Assembly (NCBI GenBank): GCA_020429465.1
Contig: JAGQLH010000080.1
Coordinates: 1-5,826 of the forward strand
Origin: Candidatus Dojkabacteria bacterium
GTDB taxonomy: Bacteria; Patescibacteriota; Dojkabacteria; B142; WJKM01
Direction: 5' to 3'
Length of the DNA stretch: 5,826 nucleotides
Shown here piece after piece: positions 1 to 5,688 of the stretch. Under the pieces are notes generated by a model. It was not told where the DNA came from. It saw only the letters and a list, made by a program, of their open reading frames with translations, and did not search any database. Both the position numbers and the translations under genes were made by a program. The stretch's first letter is position 1. Every line of letters begins with the position of its first letter.

Positions 1-2705
1 ATTTTTGTTCTTCAGATAGCCAAACTTGTTCTCAGCAGGGTAATAATTTTCAATGTGTAAGTACCTCACCAGGGGATGGTGGTACGTGTGAAGCTCCATG
101 TCAGTTTGTTCAGGGTGCTGGGCCTGCTACTGGAGCATCTTATGGAGTTATTCACTATTGTGAATCATATCAATGTAGTACGGGAGATAGTGATACTTGC
201 GCACAAAGATGTGATGTAAATAGTTCTAACCAAGCTAATAATCCTTGGGCATTTAGTGGTACTGGTACTCCATGGGGGCATAATTCTAATGCGCTTGCAA
301 TGGATCCAGAATGTTATGATAGACAAATAGACTGGTATGGAGCAAATGGGAGTGATTTTAAAGGGTATAGATTACAACCTAAAACTAAATCTGGAGCGGA
401 ATGTGATGATATTCCTATCACACCACCACCACTACCTGAGTTTTGTTATGTAGAGTCATTAGCAACATGTGTTGATAATAAGATACAGGTTAATTGGGAG
501 GCAGAAACATTTGAATTTGACTTAAGCCCAACAGAAGGTAGAGTTGTTATTAGAATTGATAATTTGAAAGATGGGTGGGGAGATGAAGGAGGATCTGACG
601 ATAAATGGTGGTCAACACATACTACTGCATTTTTGAACTCAGGAATGAGTCCGTATGATGCTGCTTGGTCTTTTGATTTTGAACCAAATGCTCAATATTC
701 TATTAGAGCTGCAGTTAATCCTGTTCCTGGTGAATACAAAGCAGAAGGTTTATGTTCTGAAATAGCATATGTTGTAAGTTACGAAGAAAATTGTGGGATT
801 ACTACTACCCCTACCCCTACCCCTACTCCAACTCCCACTGGTACACCAACGCCAGTAGATAATCCGGCAAGTATTAGTGGTTACAAATATGAAGATGTGA
901 ATGGGGATGGAATAAAGAATTTTAATGACTCAAATATGTCTGATTGGACTATAGAACTGTATGGACCTTCATTTTCTGAACCACGAATGTCATTCATGCA
1001 GACTAATGGACTTGGAAATTATTCATTTACCGGTCTTTCTGCTGGTACGTATCACGTATGTGAGATTAATCAATTAGGTTGGACACAAACTCAACCCTCT
1101 GCGGGACCACAGAGCCCAGTTGATGGTACTCATTGCTATCAAATTACACTGACTGAGGGACAAAACGTTACAAGAGTATTTGGTAATATGGATACGGATG
1201 GAATATATGAACCGGGTACGATTACTGGTATTAAATACTATGATGAAAATGGTGATGGGGAGAAAGACTCTGGAGAGCCAAATCTACCAAATTGGAGAAT
1301 TCAACTGTATGATTCTTCTTTTAATATTGCAATAAGTGAGGTAATAACTAATGGTGTAGGAGAATTTACTTTTAGTAGTATAAACCCTGGACTGTATTAT
1401 GTTTGTGAGGTTCTTCAAAATAATTGGTCACAAACTGAGCCTTCAACTAGTAACTACACAAGTCCTGTGGATGGATCTAATTGTTTTGCAGTGAATCTTG
1501 GATCTGGTGGTTATGTTGATTACTTAGAATTTGGTAATGAGTTCGAACTTGGCATTGCAGCGAATACTGAAATTTCTGGAACAAAATACGAAGACGAAGA
1601 TCGAGATGGAAATAGAGATTCTGGTGAACAACGATTGAGTGGCTGGTATATTATTGTATTAGAGCAAGGAACAGGTGATTTTGTAAGTTCTACTTGGACT
1701 GATGGCAACGGAAATTATTCAATTGAAGGTCTTCCAGTTGGGAATTACTATGTTTGTGAAGAAAATAGAAGTGGTTGGAGTCAGACAGAACCTAATTATG
1801 GATATAGATACAATAATCAATACTGTTACCCAGTATCTATTTTTTCTGATACTACAACTCATAATGGGTTGGATTTTGGAAATGTACAGGGCGATTTATC
1901 AGGAGGAAATTCTGTGTCAGGATGGAAATTCTTAGATGCGAATAGAAATGGAGTTCAAGATAGTGGTGATTCTCGTTACCCTAACTGGGGTATTACATTG
2001 TACAACGATGGTTTTGATGTGATTGATTTCCAATACACAAATCCAAATGGTGATTATTACTTTTCAAATCTACCTGAAGGTACTTATTATATCTGTGAAG
2101 ATAATAGACCAAATTGGGAGCAGACTCGTCCTACTTCCGGAACTGTAAGAAATGGTCAATACTGTTATAGGGTTGATCTTGATGGAAATGAAAATATTAC
2201 AGGATTACAGTTTGGTAACTATTTTGATAGTGGTTCAGTGAATGGTCCAGAAGGATTAGTTGAAGGATATAAGTGGAGTGATGCTAATCAATCTGGAACA
2301 TGGGATGCTGGTGAAACTACACTTGCAAATTGGGGAATTAGAATTAGAGCAATTGATGGTCGAGTGTATGATCAGATTGTTCAAACAAATTCTGCTGGTT
2401 TTTATCGATTGATGGTGCCTACTGGTGTGTATAGAGTAGAAGAGATTCAGCAGTCTGGGTGGAGTCAAACAGCTCCAAGCAACCCAAACTACTGCGATAT
2501 TACGGTAACTGATAATGGGGTATTCCGATGTGATTTCGGTAATTATTTGAATGCGGTGGTACCACCTACTCCTATAAATCCTAATGACCCACCTGAATTG
2601 GTGCGAACTGGAATTGGTATGCAAGCACCACTTGCATTTGGATCGGTGAGTTCTATTGTACTTGGAGTAATTCAAGTGCTGCGGAAAAAGTATTTGCTTG
2701 TTTAA
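1..2705 (+). CDS. Large surface protein with five SdrD-B/Cna-B-like repeats and a sorting-type tail (5'-truncated)
   Basis: The frame is open from the first complete codon (position 3) to TAA at 2703-2705, about 900 residues, so the gene starts upstream. The ATG at 300 is internal: the 99 codons before it are the same kind of Cys-rich protein. Order of parts: Cys-rich segment (about 3-440), a fibronectin-III-like segment (444-797), a Thr-Pro linker (801-857), five repeats of about 115 residues (867-2543), a Pro-rich spacer, then LVRTG, a hydrophobic stretch and RKK. Each repeat has a GxKxxD...DxNxDG opening, a Y-x-V-C-E strand, a W-x-Q-T-x-P turn and a closing FGN. Such beta-sandwich repeats form stalks in Gram-positive and CPR adhesins. 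Many paired cysteines fit an exported, disulfide-bonded protein. The signal peptide would lie outside the window. The ligand is unknown. The surface role is inferred from domain architecture. Confidence 0.9.
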   Translation, partial: FCSSDSQTCSQQGNNFQCVSTSPGDGGTCEAPCQFVQGAGPATGASYGVIHYCESYQCSTGDSDTCAQRCDVNSSNQANNPWAFSGTGTPWGHNSNALAMDPECYDRQIDWYGANGSDFKGYRLQPKTKSGAECDDIPITPPPLPEFCYVESLATCVDNKIQVNWEAETFEFDLSPTEGRVVIRIDNLKDGWGDEGGSDDKWWSTHTTAFLNSGMSPYDAAWSFDFEPNAQYSIRAAVNPVPGEYKAEGLCSEIAYVVSYEENCGITTTPTPTPTPTPTGTPTPVDNPASISGYKYEDVNGDGIKNFNDSNMSDWTIELYGPSFSEPRMSFMQTNGLGNYSFTGLSAGTYHVCEINQLGWTQTQPSAGPQSPVDGTHCYQITLTEGQNVTRVFGNMDTDGIYEPGTITGIKYYDENGDGEKDSGEPNLPNWRIQLYDSSFNIAISEVITNGVGEFTFSSINPGLYYVCEVLQNNWSQTEPSTSNYTSPVDGSNCFAVNLGSGGYVDYLEFGNEFELGIAANTEISGTKYEDEDRDGNRDSGEQRLSGWYIIVLEQGTGDFVSSTWTDGNGNYSIEGLPVGNYYVCEENRSGWSQTEPNYGYRYNNQYCYPVSIFSDTTTHNGLDFGNVQGDLSGGNSVSGWKFLDANRNGVQDSGDSRYPNWGITLYNDGFDVIDFQYTNPNGDYYFSNLPEGTYYICEDNRPNWEQTRPTSGTVRNGQYCYRVDLDGNENITGLQFGNYFDSGSVNGPEGLVEGYKWSDANQSGTWDAGETTLANWGIRIRAIDGRVYDQIVQTNSAGFYRLMVPTGVYRVEEIQQSGWSQTAPSNPNYCDITVTDNGVFRCDFGNYLNAVVPPTPINPNDPPELVRTGIGMQAPLAFGSVSSIVLGVIQVLRKKYLLV
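3..440 (+). other. Cys-rich N-terminal segment of the surface protein
   Basis: This part of the large CDS encodes about 146 residues with eleven cysteines at irregular spacing (nine before the Met at 300), rich in Ser, Thr, Gly, Gln and Asn and almost without long hydrophobic runs. It ends in a short Pro-rich joint (PITPPPLPE). The composition suggests a small disulfide-stabilised extracellular module. I recognise no named family. It may be the end of a longer repeat array that starts outside the window. Confidence 0.6.
444..797 (+). other. Fibronectin-III-like domain of the surface protein (tentative)
   Basis: About 118 residues bounded by cysteines. The pattern is an opening strand with two Cys, then IQVNWEA, VVIRIDN, a Trp-rich loop, a W-x-F strand, QYSIRAAVNPVPG, and a late Cys pair. 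The I-x-V-x-W strand and the Y-x-x-x-A-V strand are typical of fibronectin type III folds. The likely job is a spacer or binding module between the Cys-rich segment and the repeat stalk. The fold call is by eye only; another Ig-like sandwich would look similar. Confidence 0.45.
801..857 (+). repeat. Thr-Pro dipeptide linker encoded by a 6-bp tandem repeat
   Basis: The codons alternate Thr and Pro (ACC CCT repeated, then ACT/CCA, ACT/CCC, a Gly interruption, ACA/CCA, ACG/CCA). The DNA core is an almost pure ACCCCT hexamer run at about 807-824 that decays downstream. Thr-Pro runs are extended, flexible linkers between extracellular domains and possible glycosylation sites. Gain or loss of a unit would keep the frame. 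Confidence 0.85.
867..2543 (+). repeat. Five tandem SdrD-B/Cna-B-like repeats, period 114-117 residues
   Basis: Repeats start near 867, 1215, 1566, 1908 and 2253. The conserved opening Lys codons are at 885, 1233, 1584, 1926 and 2271, giving periods of 116, 117, 114 and 115 residues. The Ca-type loop reads DVNGDG, DENGDG, DEDRDG, DANRNG, DANQSG. The Glu of the (Y/V)xCE strand is at 1062, 1407, 1758, 2097 and 2442, and the FGN Asn at 1185, 1536, 1881, 2217 and 2541. Repeats 1-4 share a Cys pair (VCE/ICE and CY/CF). Repeat 5 has lost the first Cys and gained one at 2529. DNA identity between units is modest, so the array is old rather than recently amplified. Confidence 0.88.
2598..2702 (+). 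other. C-terminal sorting-type signal with variant motif LVRTG
   Basis: After a Pro/Asn spacer the protein ends PPE-LVRTG (2598-2612), about 20 mostly hydrophobic residues, then RKKYLLV. This is the three-part layout of a sortase substrate (LPxTG, membrane span, basic tail), with Val in place of the usual Pro. It should hold the C-terminus in the membrane and may allow transfer to the envelope by a cognate sortase. No sortase gene is in the window. A plain membrane anchor is the alternative. Confidence 0.6.
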
Positions 2706-2757
2706 GAAGATCCTGCATAGTGTGGGAGTCATCTTACAAAAGATTATAAGATTTAAC

Positions 2758-2799
2758 AAAACCGTCTATCATATAAAAATGCTAGGCGGTTTTATTTTT
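2758..2799 (+). terminator. Rho-independent terminator after the surface-protein gene
   Basis: The arms AAAACCGTCTA (2758-2768) and TAGGCGGTTTT (2783-2793) pair over 11 bp with a single U-G wobble. Three more pairs (CAT 2770-2772 with ATG 2779-2781) can form inside, leaving a 6-nt loop. The downstream arm runs into a U-rich tract ending at 2799. It lies 52 nt after the TAA at 2705 and only 11 nt before the ATG at 2811, so it separates the surface protein from the phosphatase pair. Confidence 0.88.
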
Positions 2800-2810
2800 A
2801 AGAATTAGTT

Positions 2811-3806
2811 ATGCCTGAGGGAGGCCAAAATACACCTGAGTATTATGAGGATGCTCTGGCGCGACACAAAATTTTTATGCAAACTAATTTACCTGCGAGA
2901 AAGGTTTTCAGGCAGGATTTCTTTTCAGTGGGTATTCATCCCGAATCAGGAGATATTATTTACTCCTTAATAGATGGGATGGGAGGAGTAGGAAGATACT
3001 TTCCAGCAATAAATTTGCCTTCTGTTGGCATTACTAAAAATTCAAACTTTTTGGCTGATAGACTATACAATGCTGTTCCATTTATGGAACCAACGGAGGC
3101 TATTATTGCTGCAAACAATCAATTGGATGAAATAATTATGGGAAGAAGACGAAGTGCTGAAAGGCCTCCCATTGCTACGGGATGCGCGGGTTATATTTCC
3201 CCACCGGATTTAAATTTATGTAGAAGATTTGCAACAGCTAGTCTAGGCGATTCGTTCCAAGCAAAATTCTCTCTAAGATTGGGCGGTTATAAACCTGCAA
3301 GGCTTATCGATGGATATTCAAATGCAAATGGCCGTAATGAACTAAGAAACGAAGATATGCATCCTTTTCTGTGTCAAATTTTACCCCAAGATAATGAAGC
3401 AAATAGGCTCAGATTGAAAAGAATTATTCCACTCGTTGCTGTCGAAAATAACCCTGGCTCAAGCCAGCTTATTACTGGTTTTGGGAGATCCGATATTGAA
3501 AATTACATCTGGACAACAGAAGTTACACTTGCCCCAGATGAAGCAGTGATAATTGCTTCTGACGGCATAGGGGGGCAAGACCTTATGGCATTTAATTTCT
3601 TTGATTCGCCAAAACATGAGCACCTTATGGCAGTCTTTGATTTACTCAAAACCATGTATTGGAATGCGGATCAAGATACATTTACACATTGTTTTGAGGT
3701 GATGGCAAAAATCTTACGTAAATATTTTTTTGAAACAGATGAGATAACCTTTGGATTTATTCCACCTCTTGTCCCACAAATTACCACACAGTATGAAGGA
3801 TTCTAA
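2811..3806 (+). CDS. Divergent PP2C/PPM-type Ser/Thr protein phosphatase
   Basis: A 331-residue protein, somewhat longer than the usual 240-260-residue bacterial PP2C core. Metal-dependent PP2C enzymes remove phosphate from Ser/Thr using two metal ions held by aspartates. The landmarks appear in order: RQD (Asp36), IDGMGG (Asp55-Gly56), an ATG-x-x-G strand (about 122-127) in place of GTT, LGDS (Asp147), APDE-x-V-I-I-A-SDG (Asp251), and a closing DEIT (Asp310) where DNxT is typical. All expected metal ligands are present, so activity is plausible. An insertion of about 60 residues lies between LGDS and the ITGFG segment. There is no signal peptide or membrane span, so it should be cytoplasmic. 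The ATG follows an in-frame TAA at 2799 and has no clear Shine-Dalgarno site. It is followed after 2 nt by a paralogue. The substrate is unknown; no kinase is visible. Confidence 0.78.
   Translation: MPEGGQNTPEYYEDALARHKIFMQTNLPARKVFRQDFFSVGIHPESGDIIYSLIDGMGGVGRYFPAINLPSVGITKNSNFLADRLYNAVPFMEPTEAIIAANNQLDEIIMGRRRSAERPPIATGCAGYISPPDLNLCRRFATASLGDSFQAKFSLRLGGYKPARLIDGYSNANGRNELRNEDMHPFLCQILPQDNEANRLRLKRIIPLVAVENNPGSSQLITGFGRSDIENYIWTTEVTLAPDEAVIIASDGIGGQDLMAFNFFDSPKHEHLMAVFDLLKTMYWNADQDTFTHCFEVMAKILRKYFFETDEITFGFIPPLVPQITTQYEGF
3795..3800 (+). promoter_or_regulatory. Shine-Dalgarno site for the pseudophosphatase gene
   Basis: GAAGGA lies inside the last codons of the phosphatase gene, 8 nt before the ATG at 3809. 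It fixes that start and, with only 2 nt between stop and start, implies translational coupling and roughly balanced synthesis of the two proteins. It is the only clear Shine-Dalgarno site at a gene start in the window. Confidence 0.75.
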
Positions 3807-3808
3807 TA

Positions 3809-4603
3809 ATGGTACATGAAAAATTATACAAGCCACAACTTGATATACTTGCACAAGATAGCCATCATGGGATGATTAGAGTTAAGCATATCTATCGTGA
3901 TGCACTGGAACAGGTATTACTATTTTCTGTGGTAATGACTGAGTCGTTTGCTAAAAGACCTCGTACAGAATTTTTGACAACTCTTACAATGTTTGCAGGA
4001 ATGCAGGTGGAATATTTACGAGATCCTCAGAGCATAGAATTGACTGAAGCTGTAGATCATTCGTTTAAATTTTGGGATGAGCATTGTACTAAAAGTAAAT
4101 TACACTCTCCAGAAAATTCTATTGTGGGGATGACTGGGATTCTGGGAGCACCTGATAAAGAAGGTAGCAGGGTTTTATCGTTGGTTGGTTTGGGATCTAT
4201 GCATACAAGTGTGTTGAGATCAAATAGAGGTAACGTTATTACTGAACAGCAGCTGAGAGATGGTAGGACTTATAAAATAGAAAATCGACTTGAAGAAGGT
4301 GGGATTAACTTTAGTCAGGTAGATATTGTAGTAGCTCCGGATGAAATGGTCTTGATATCTCCTCACCCTCTTATTGCGCAGGCTATTAATCAACTTCAAT
4401 CTGAGGATGAACCTGAAAGGAGAAATATAGCTGCACTTCTTACAGATGCACTCAGCACCACTCTGCAATCCGGACAGGGAGGTCTTAAAGCCCACTTCCC
4501 CATTCTGAATAGATTAGGTAAAAGTTTAGGTATCGAAAATCCTCCTGTAATAACATCAATGATATATCTACCTACACATCAAATGATATTGAATTCTGGG
4601 TAG
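3809..4603 (+). CDS. PP2C-like pseudophosphatase, paralogue of the upstream gene
   Basis: A 264-residue cytoplasmic protein that aligns by eye to the upstream phosphatase but lacks its metal ligands. Upstream IIYSLIDGMGGVGR matches LLFSVVMTESFAKR (37-50), so Asp-Gly becomes Met43-Thr44. The ATG-x-x-G strand matches MTGILG (108-113). ASLGDS matches VGLGSM, with Asp replaced by Ser130. APDEAVIIASDG matches APDEMVLISPH, with Asp replaced by Pro185. The final DEIT matches PVIT, with Asp replaced by Pro246. The shared APDE and the strand pattern support common descent, while the substitutions should abolish two-metal catalysis. The frame is intact and the start has a good Shine-Dalgarno site, so this is a maintained gene rather than a decaying pseudogene. 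The likely role is a non-catalytic partner, substrate adaptor or sensor for the upstream enzyme; this is inference. Without the neighbour it would read as an unknown protein. Confidence 0.72.
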   Translation: MVHEKLYKPQLDILAQDSHHGMIRVKHIYRDALEQVLLFSVVMTESFAKRPRTEFLTTLTMFAGMQVEYLRDPQSIELTEAVDHSFKFWDEHCTKSKLHSPENSIVGMTGILGAPDKEGSRVLSLVGLGSMHTSVLRSNRGNVITEQQLRDGRTYKIENRLEEGGINFSQVDIVVAPDEMVLISPHPLIAQAINQLQSEDEPERRNIAALLTDALSTTLQSGQGGLKAHFPILNRLGKSLGIENPPVITSMIYLPTHQMILNSG

Positions 4604-4617
4604 TCCTATAGTATAAT
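4589..4617 (+). promoter_or_regulatory. Sigma70-type promoter for the exported-protein gene
   Basis: The -35 box TTGAAT (4589-4594, 4 of 6 to consensus) and a perfect -10 box TATAAT (4612-4617) are separated by 17 nt. The -35 box lies in the last codons of the pseudophosphatase gene, whose stop is at 4601-4603. Transcription should start near 4624, giving a leader of about 20 nt before the ATG at 4643. The -10 box is also one arm of a 7-bp AT-only inverted repeat (4612-4618 with 4623-4629). Confidence 0.7.
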
Positions 4618-4642
4618 ATATCTATTATATATTTACTCGTAT

Positions 4643-5569
4643 ATGATAGGAATACGTGAGGTTTATAATAATTCAAAAGATATAGTCAGAGGTTTGTGGA
4701 GGCACAAAAAGGCATTTGTAGGTGTCCTTTTTATGTTGTTCTTAGCACAAGCTTGTAGCAACGAACAGAATTTGGGTGCAGAATCAGATTCTTCACAATC
4801 GTTAGCTTCGCTTCCTGGTCTAGTTCAAGTTAGTGAAGGGGTATATCAGTTCGAAGGTGTATCTGGAAGCTTTGATAGTGTCGATCCGGTTAGCTCATGT
4901 GATGGAGGTAAAATTGCTAATTACCAGCCCCCGCAAAATATTCTTGAAGCAATTAGTATATGTGATGGGCCAATTAGATCCTTAGATTTGAATCACTTAC
5001 AAGAGACTCCATATCCAATTACGTTTAGTGTAAAAACAACAATTCCAGGGTTACAGATTAATCCCCTTATGCAATCTACTATTGTAACAGGATTAATTTC
5101 TGAAGGAATTCTTACAGATCAAACTAAAACTAGCATTGCATATGTGCTAGTTCATAGAGATGATGGAGAAGATGGTTTACCAGGTGGAAATCTGTATGAT
5201 GGTGAAGATACCGCAGTTACGGTTAGTTATGAAGGCACTAGTGCTACCCTTTCGAGTGTTCCAATTAGTGAAAATAGTATGGTATCGGCTATCGGTGGAC
5301 TCAGTGCGGAACTATGTCAAGCAGTAATGGCTCATACAGGTTCTGAGGTACTGCATAGAGAAGCTAGGTGCAATGGTTATGCAAGTGCTGTCGTTGCTGC
5401 ATGGTTAGGGTGGGAATATGAACAATATGAATTTTACATTGATAATACGCAATTTACTTTAGAGGGAGATAGTCAACCCCACTCAAGAATTCCAGTTAAT
5501 GAGGAAACCTATTATTACTTACAGGATAGGTTTTCCATGCAGCCTGATTTATTTGTACCAGTAAAATAA
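4643..5569 (+). CDS. Exported, probably lipid-anchored protein of unknown function
   Basis: A 308-residue protein with a basic N-terminal stretch (R16, R20, K22, K23), a hydrophobic core (about 24-35) and LAQA-Cys38, an imperfect lipobox (Ala at -1 fits; Ala at -3 and Gln at -2 are unusual). A Ser/Gln/Gly-rich linker follows, then a mature region with cysteines at 86, 107, 225 and 243, possibly two disulfides. Residues 124-210 look like beta-strands with an acidic Gly-rich loop (DDGEDGLPGG, 173-182). Residues 216-265 look helical around ELCQ and the CNGYASA motif, followed by a Tyr/Trp-rich end. I recognise no family and see no catalytic motif. The start has no Shine-Dalgarno site but fits the promoter just upstream, and later in-frame starts would cut into the signal. 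It has its own promoter, so it is probably not obligately co-expressed with the phosphatase pair. Confidence 0.82.
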   Translation: MIGIREVYNNSKDIVRGLWRHKKAFVGVLFMLFLAQACSNEQNLGAESDSSQSLASLPGLVQVSEGVYQFEGVSGSFDSVDPVSSCDGGKIANYQPPQNILEAISICDGPIRSLDLNHLQETPYPITFSVKTTIPGLQINPLMQSTIVTGLISEGILTDQTKTSIAYVLVHRDDGEDGLPGGNLYDGEDTAVTVSYEGTSATLSSVPISENSMVSAIGGLSAELCQAVMAHTGSEVLHREARCNGYASAVVAAWLGWEYEQYEFYIDNTQFTLEGDSQPHSRIPVNEETYYYLQDRFSMQPDLFVPVK

Positions 5570-5579
5570 ACTTCTACTT

Positions 5580-5607
5580 TTAACTTCTGTAATAATAGAG
5601 AAGTTAA
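5580..5607 (+). repeat. Perfect 9-bp inverted repeat after the exported-protein gene
   Basis: TTAACTTCT (5580-5588) and AGAAGTTAA (5599-5607) are exact reverse complements with a 10-nt loop, starting 11 nt after the stop codon. No U-rich run follows on the + strand and none on the - strand, so it is not a standard intrinsic terminator. It could be an mRNA 3'-end stabilising hairpin or an operator for the next gene. The half-site AACTTCT also occurs at 5569-5575 and 5699-5705. Confidence 0.55.
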
Positions 5608-5632
5608 TGCAAGGTGGATAAAGCTTTTGTAA

Positions 5633-5638
5633 TATAAT
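5633..5638 (+). promoter_or_regulatory. Possible -10 box for the gene at the window end
   Basis: A perfect TATAAT hexamer lies 50 nt before the ATG at 5689. No convincing -35 box is found 16-18 nt upstream (the sequence there is CAAGGT-like), and a TG occurs close by but not at the extended -10 position. In such AT-rich DNA the hexamer alone is weak evidence. Confidence 0.25.
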
Positions 5639-5688
5639 TTGCTTATGTCATTTTCATTGAGATATAGCGCAATTAATATGAATTCTTA

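Noticed and set aside
1520..1708. Open frame of 62 codons on the - strand at the repeat 2/3 boundary
   Set aside because: It is antisense to the conserved FGN and DEDRDG segments, with no start signal or sensible composition.
1702..1935. Alternative + strand frame of 77 codons within repeats 3 and 4
   Set aside because: It is out of frame with the conserved repeat motifs, which clearly define the real frame. The residues are a frame-shifted reading of the same repeats.
867..2543. CRISPR-like array or recent tandem duplication
   Set aside because: The periodicity is 342-351 bp, coding and diverged at DNA level. It is a protein-domain repeat, with no short identical repeats and spacers.
2707..2735. 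Second hairpin (AAGAT with ATCTT) just after the surface-protein stop
   Set aside because: Only five pairs close a 19-nt loop, with at best a bulged inner extension and no U-tract. It is much weaker than the real terminator at 2758-2799.
2256..2759. Long open frame on the - strand (167 codons) opposite repeat 5 and the terminator
   Set aside because: It lies antisense to the well-supported repeat and sorting-tail coding region, runs through the terminator hairpin, and its translation (rich in Ile, Ser, His and Arg with no domain pattern) looks like a complement shadow.
4220..4495. Open frame of 91 codons on the - strand inside the pseudophosphatase gene
   Set aside because: It is fully antisense to a gene supported by homology to its neighbour and by a Shine-Dalgarno site, and its translation shows no recognisable pattern.
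3809..4603. Reading the second phosphatase-like gene as a decaying pseudogene
   Set aside because: The frame is intact over 264 codons with a good Shine-Dalgarno site and tight coupling. Loss is confined to catalytic residues while strand patterns are kept, which fits a maintained non-catalytic protein better.
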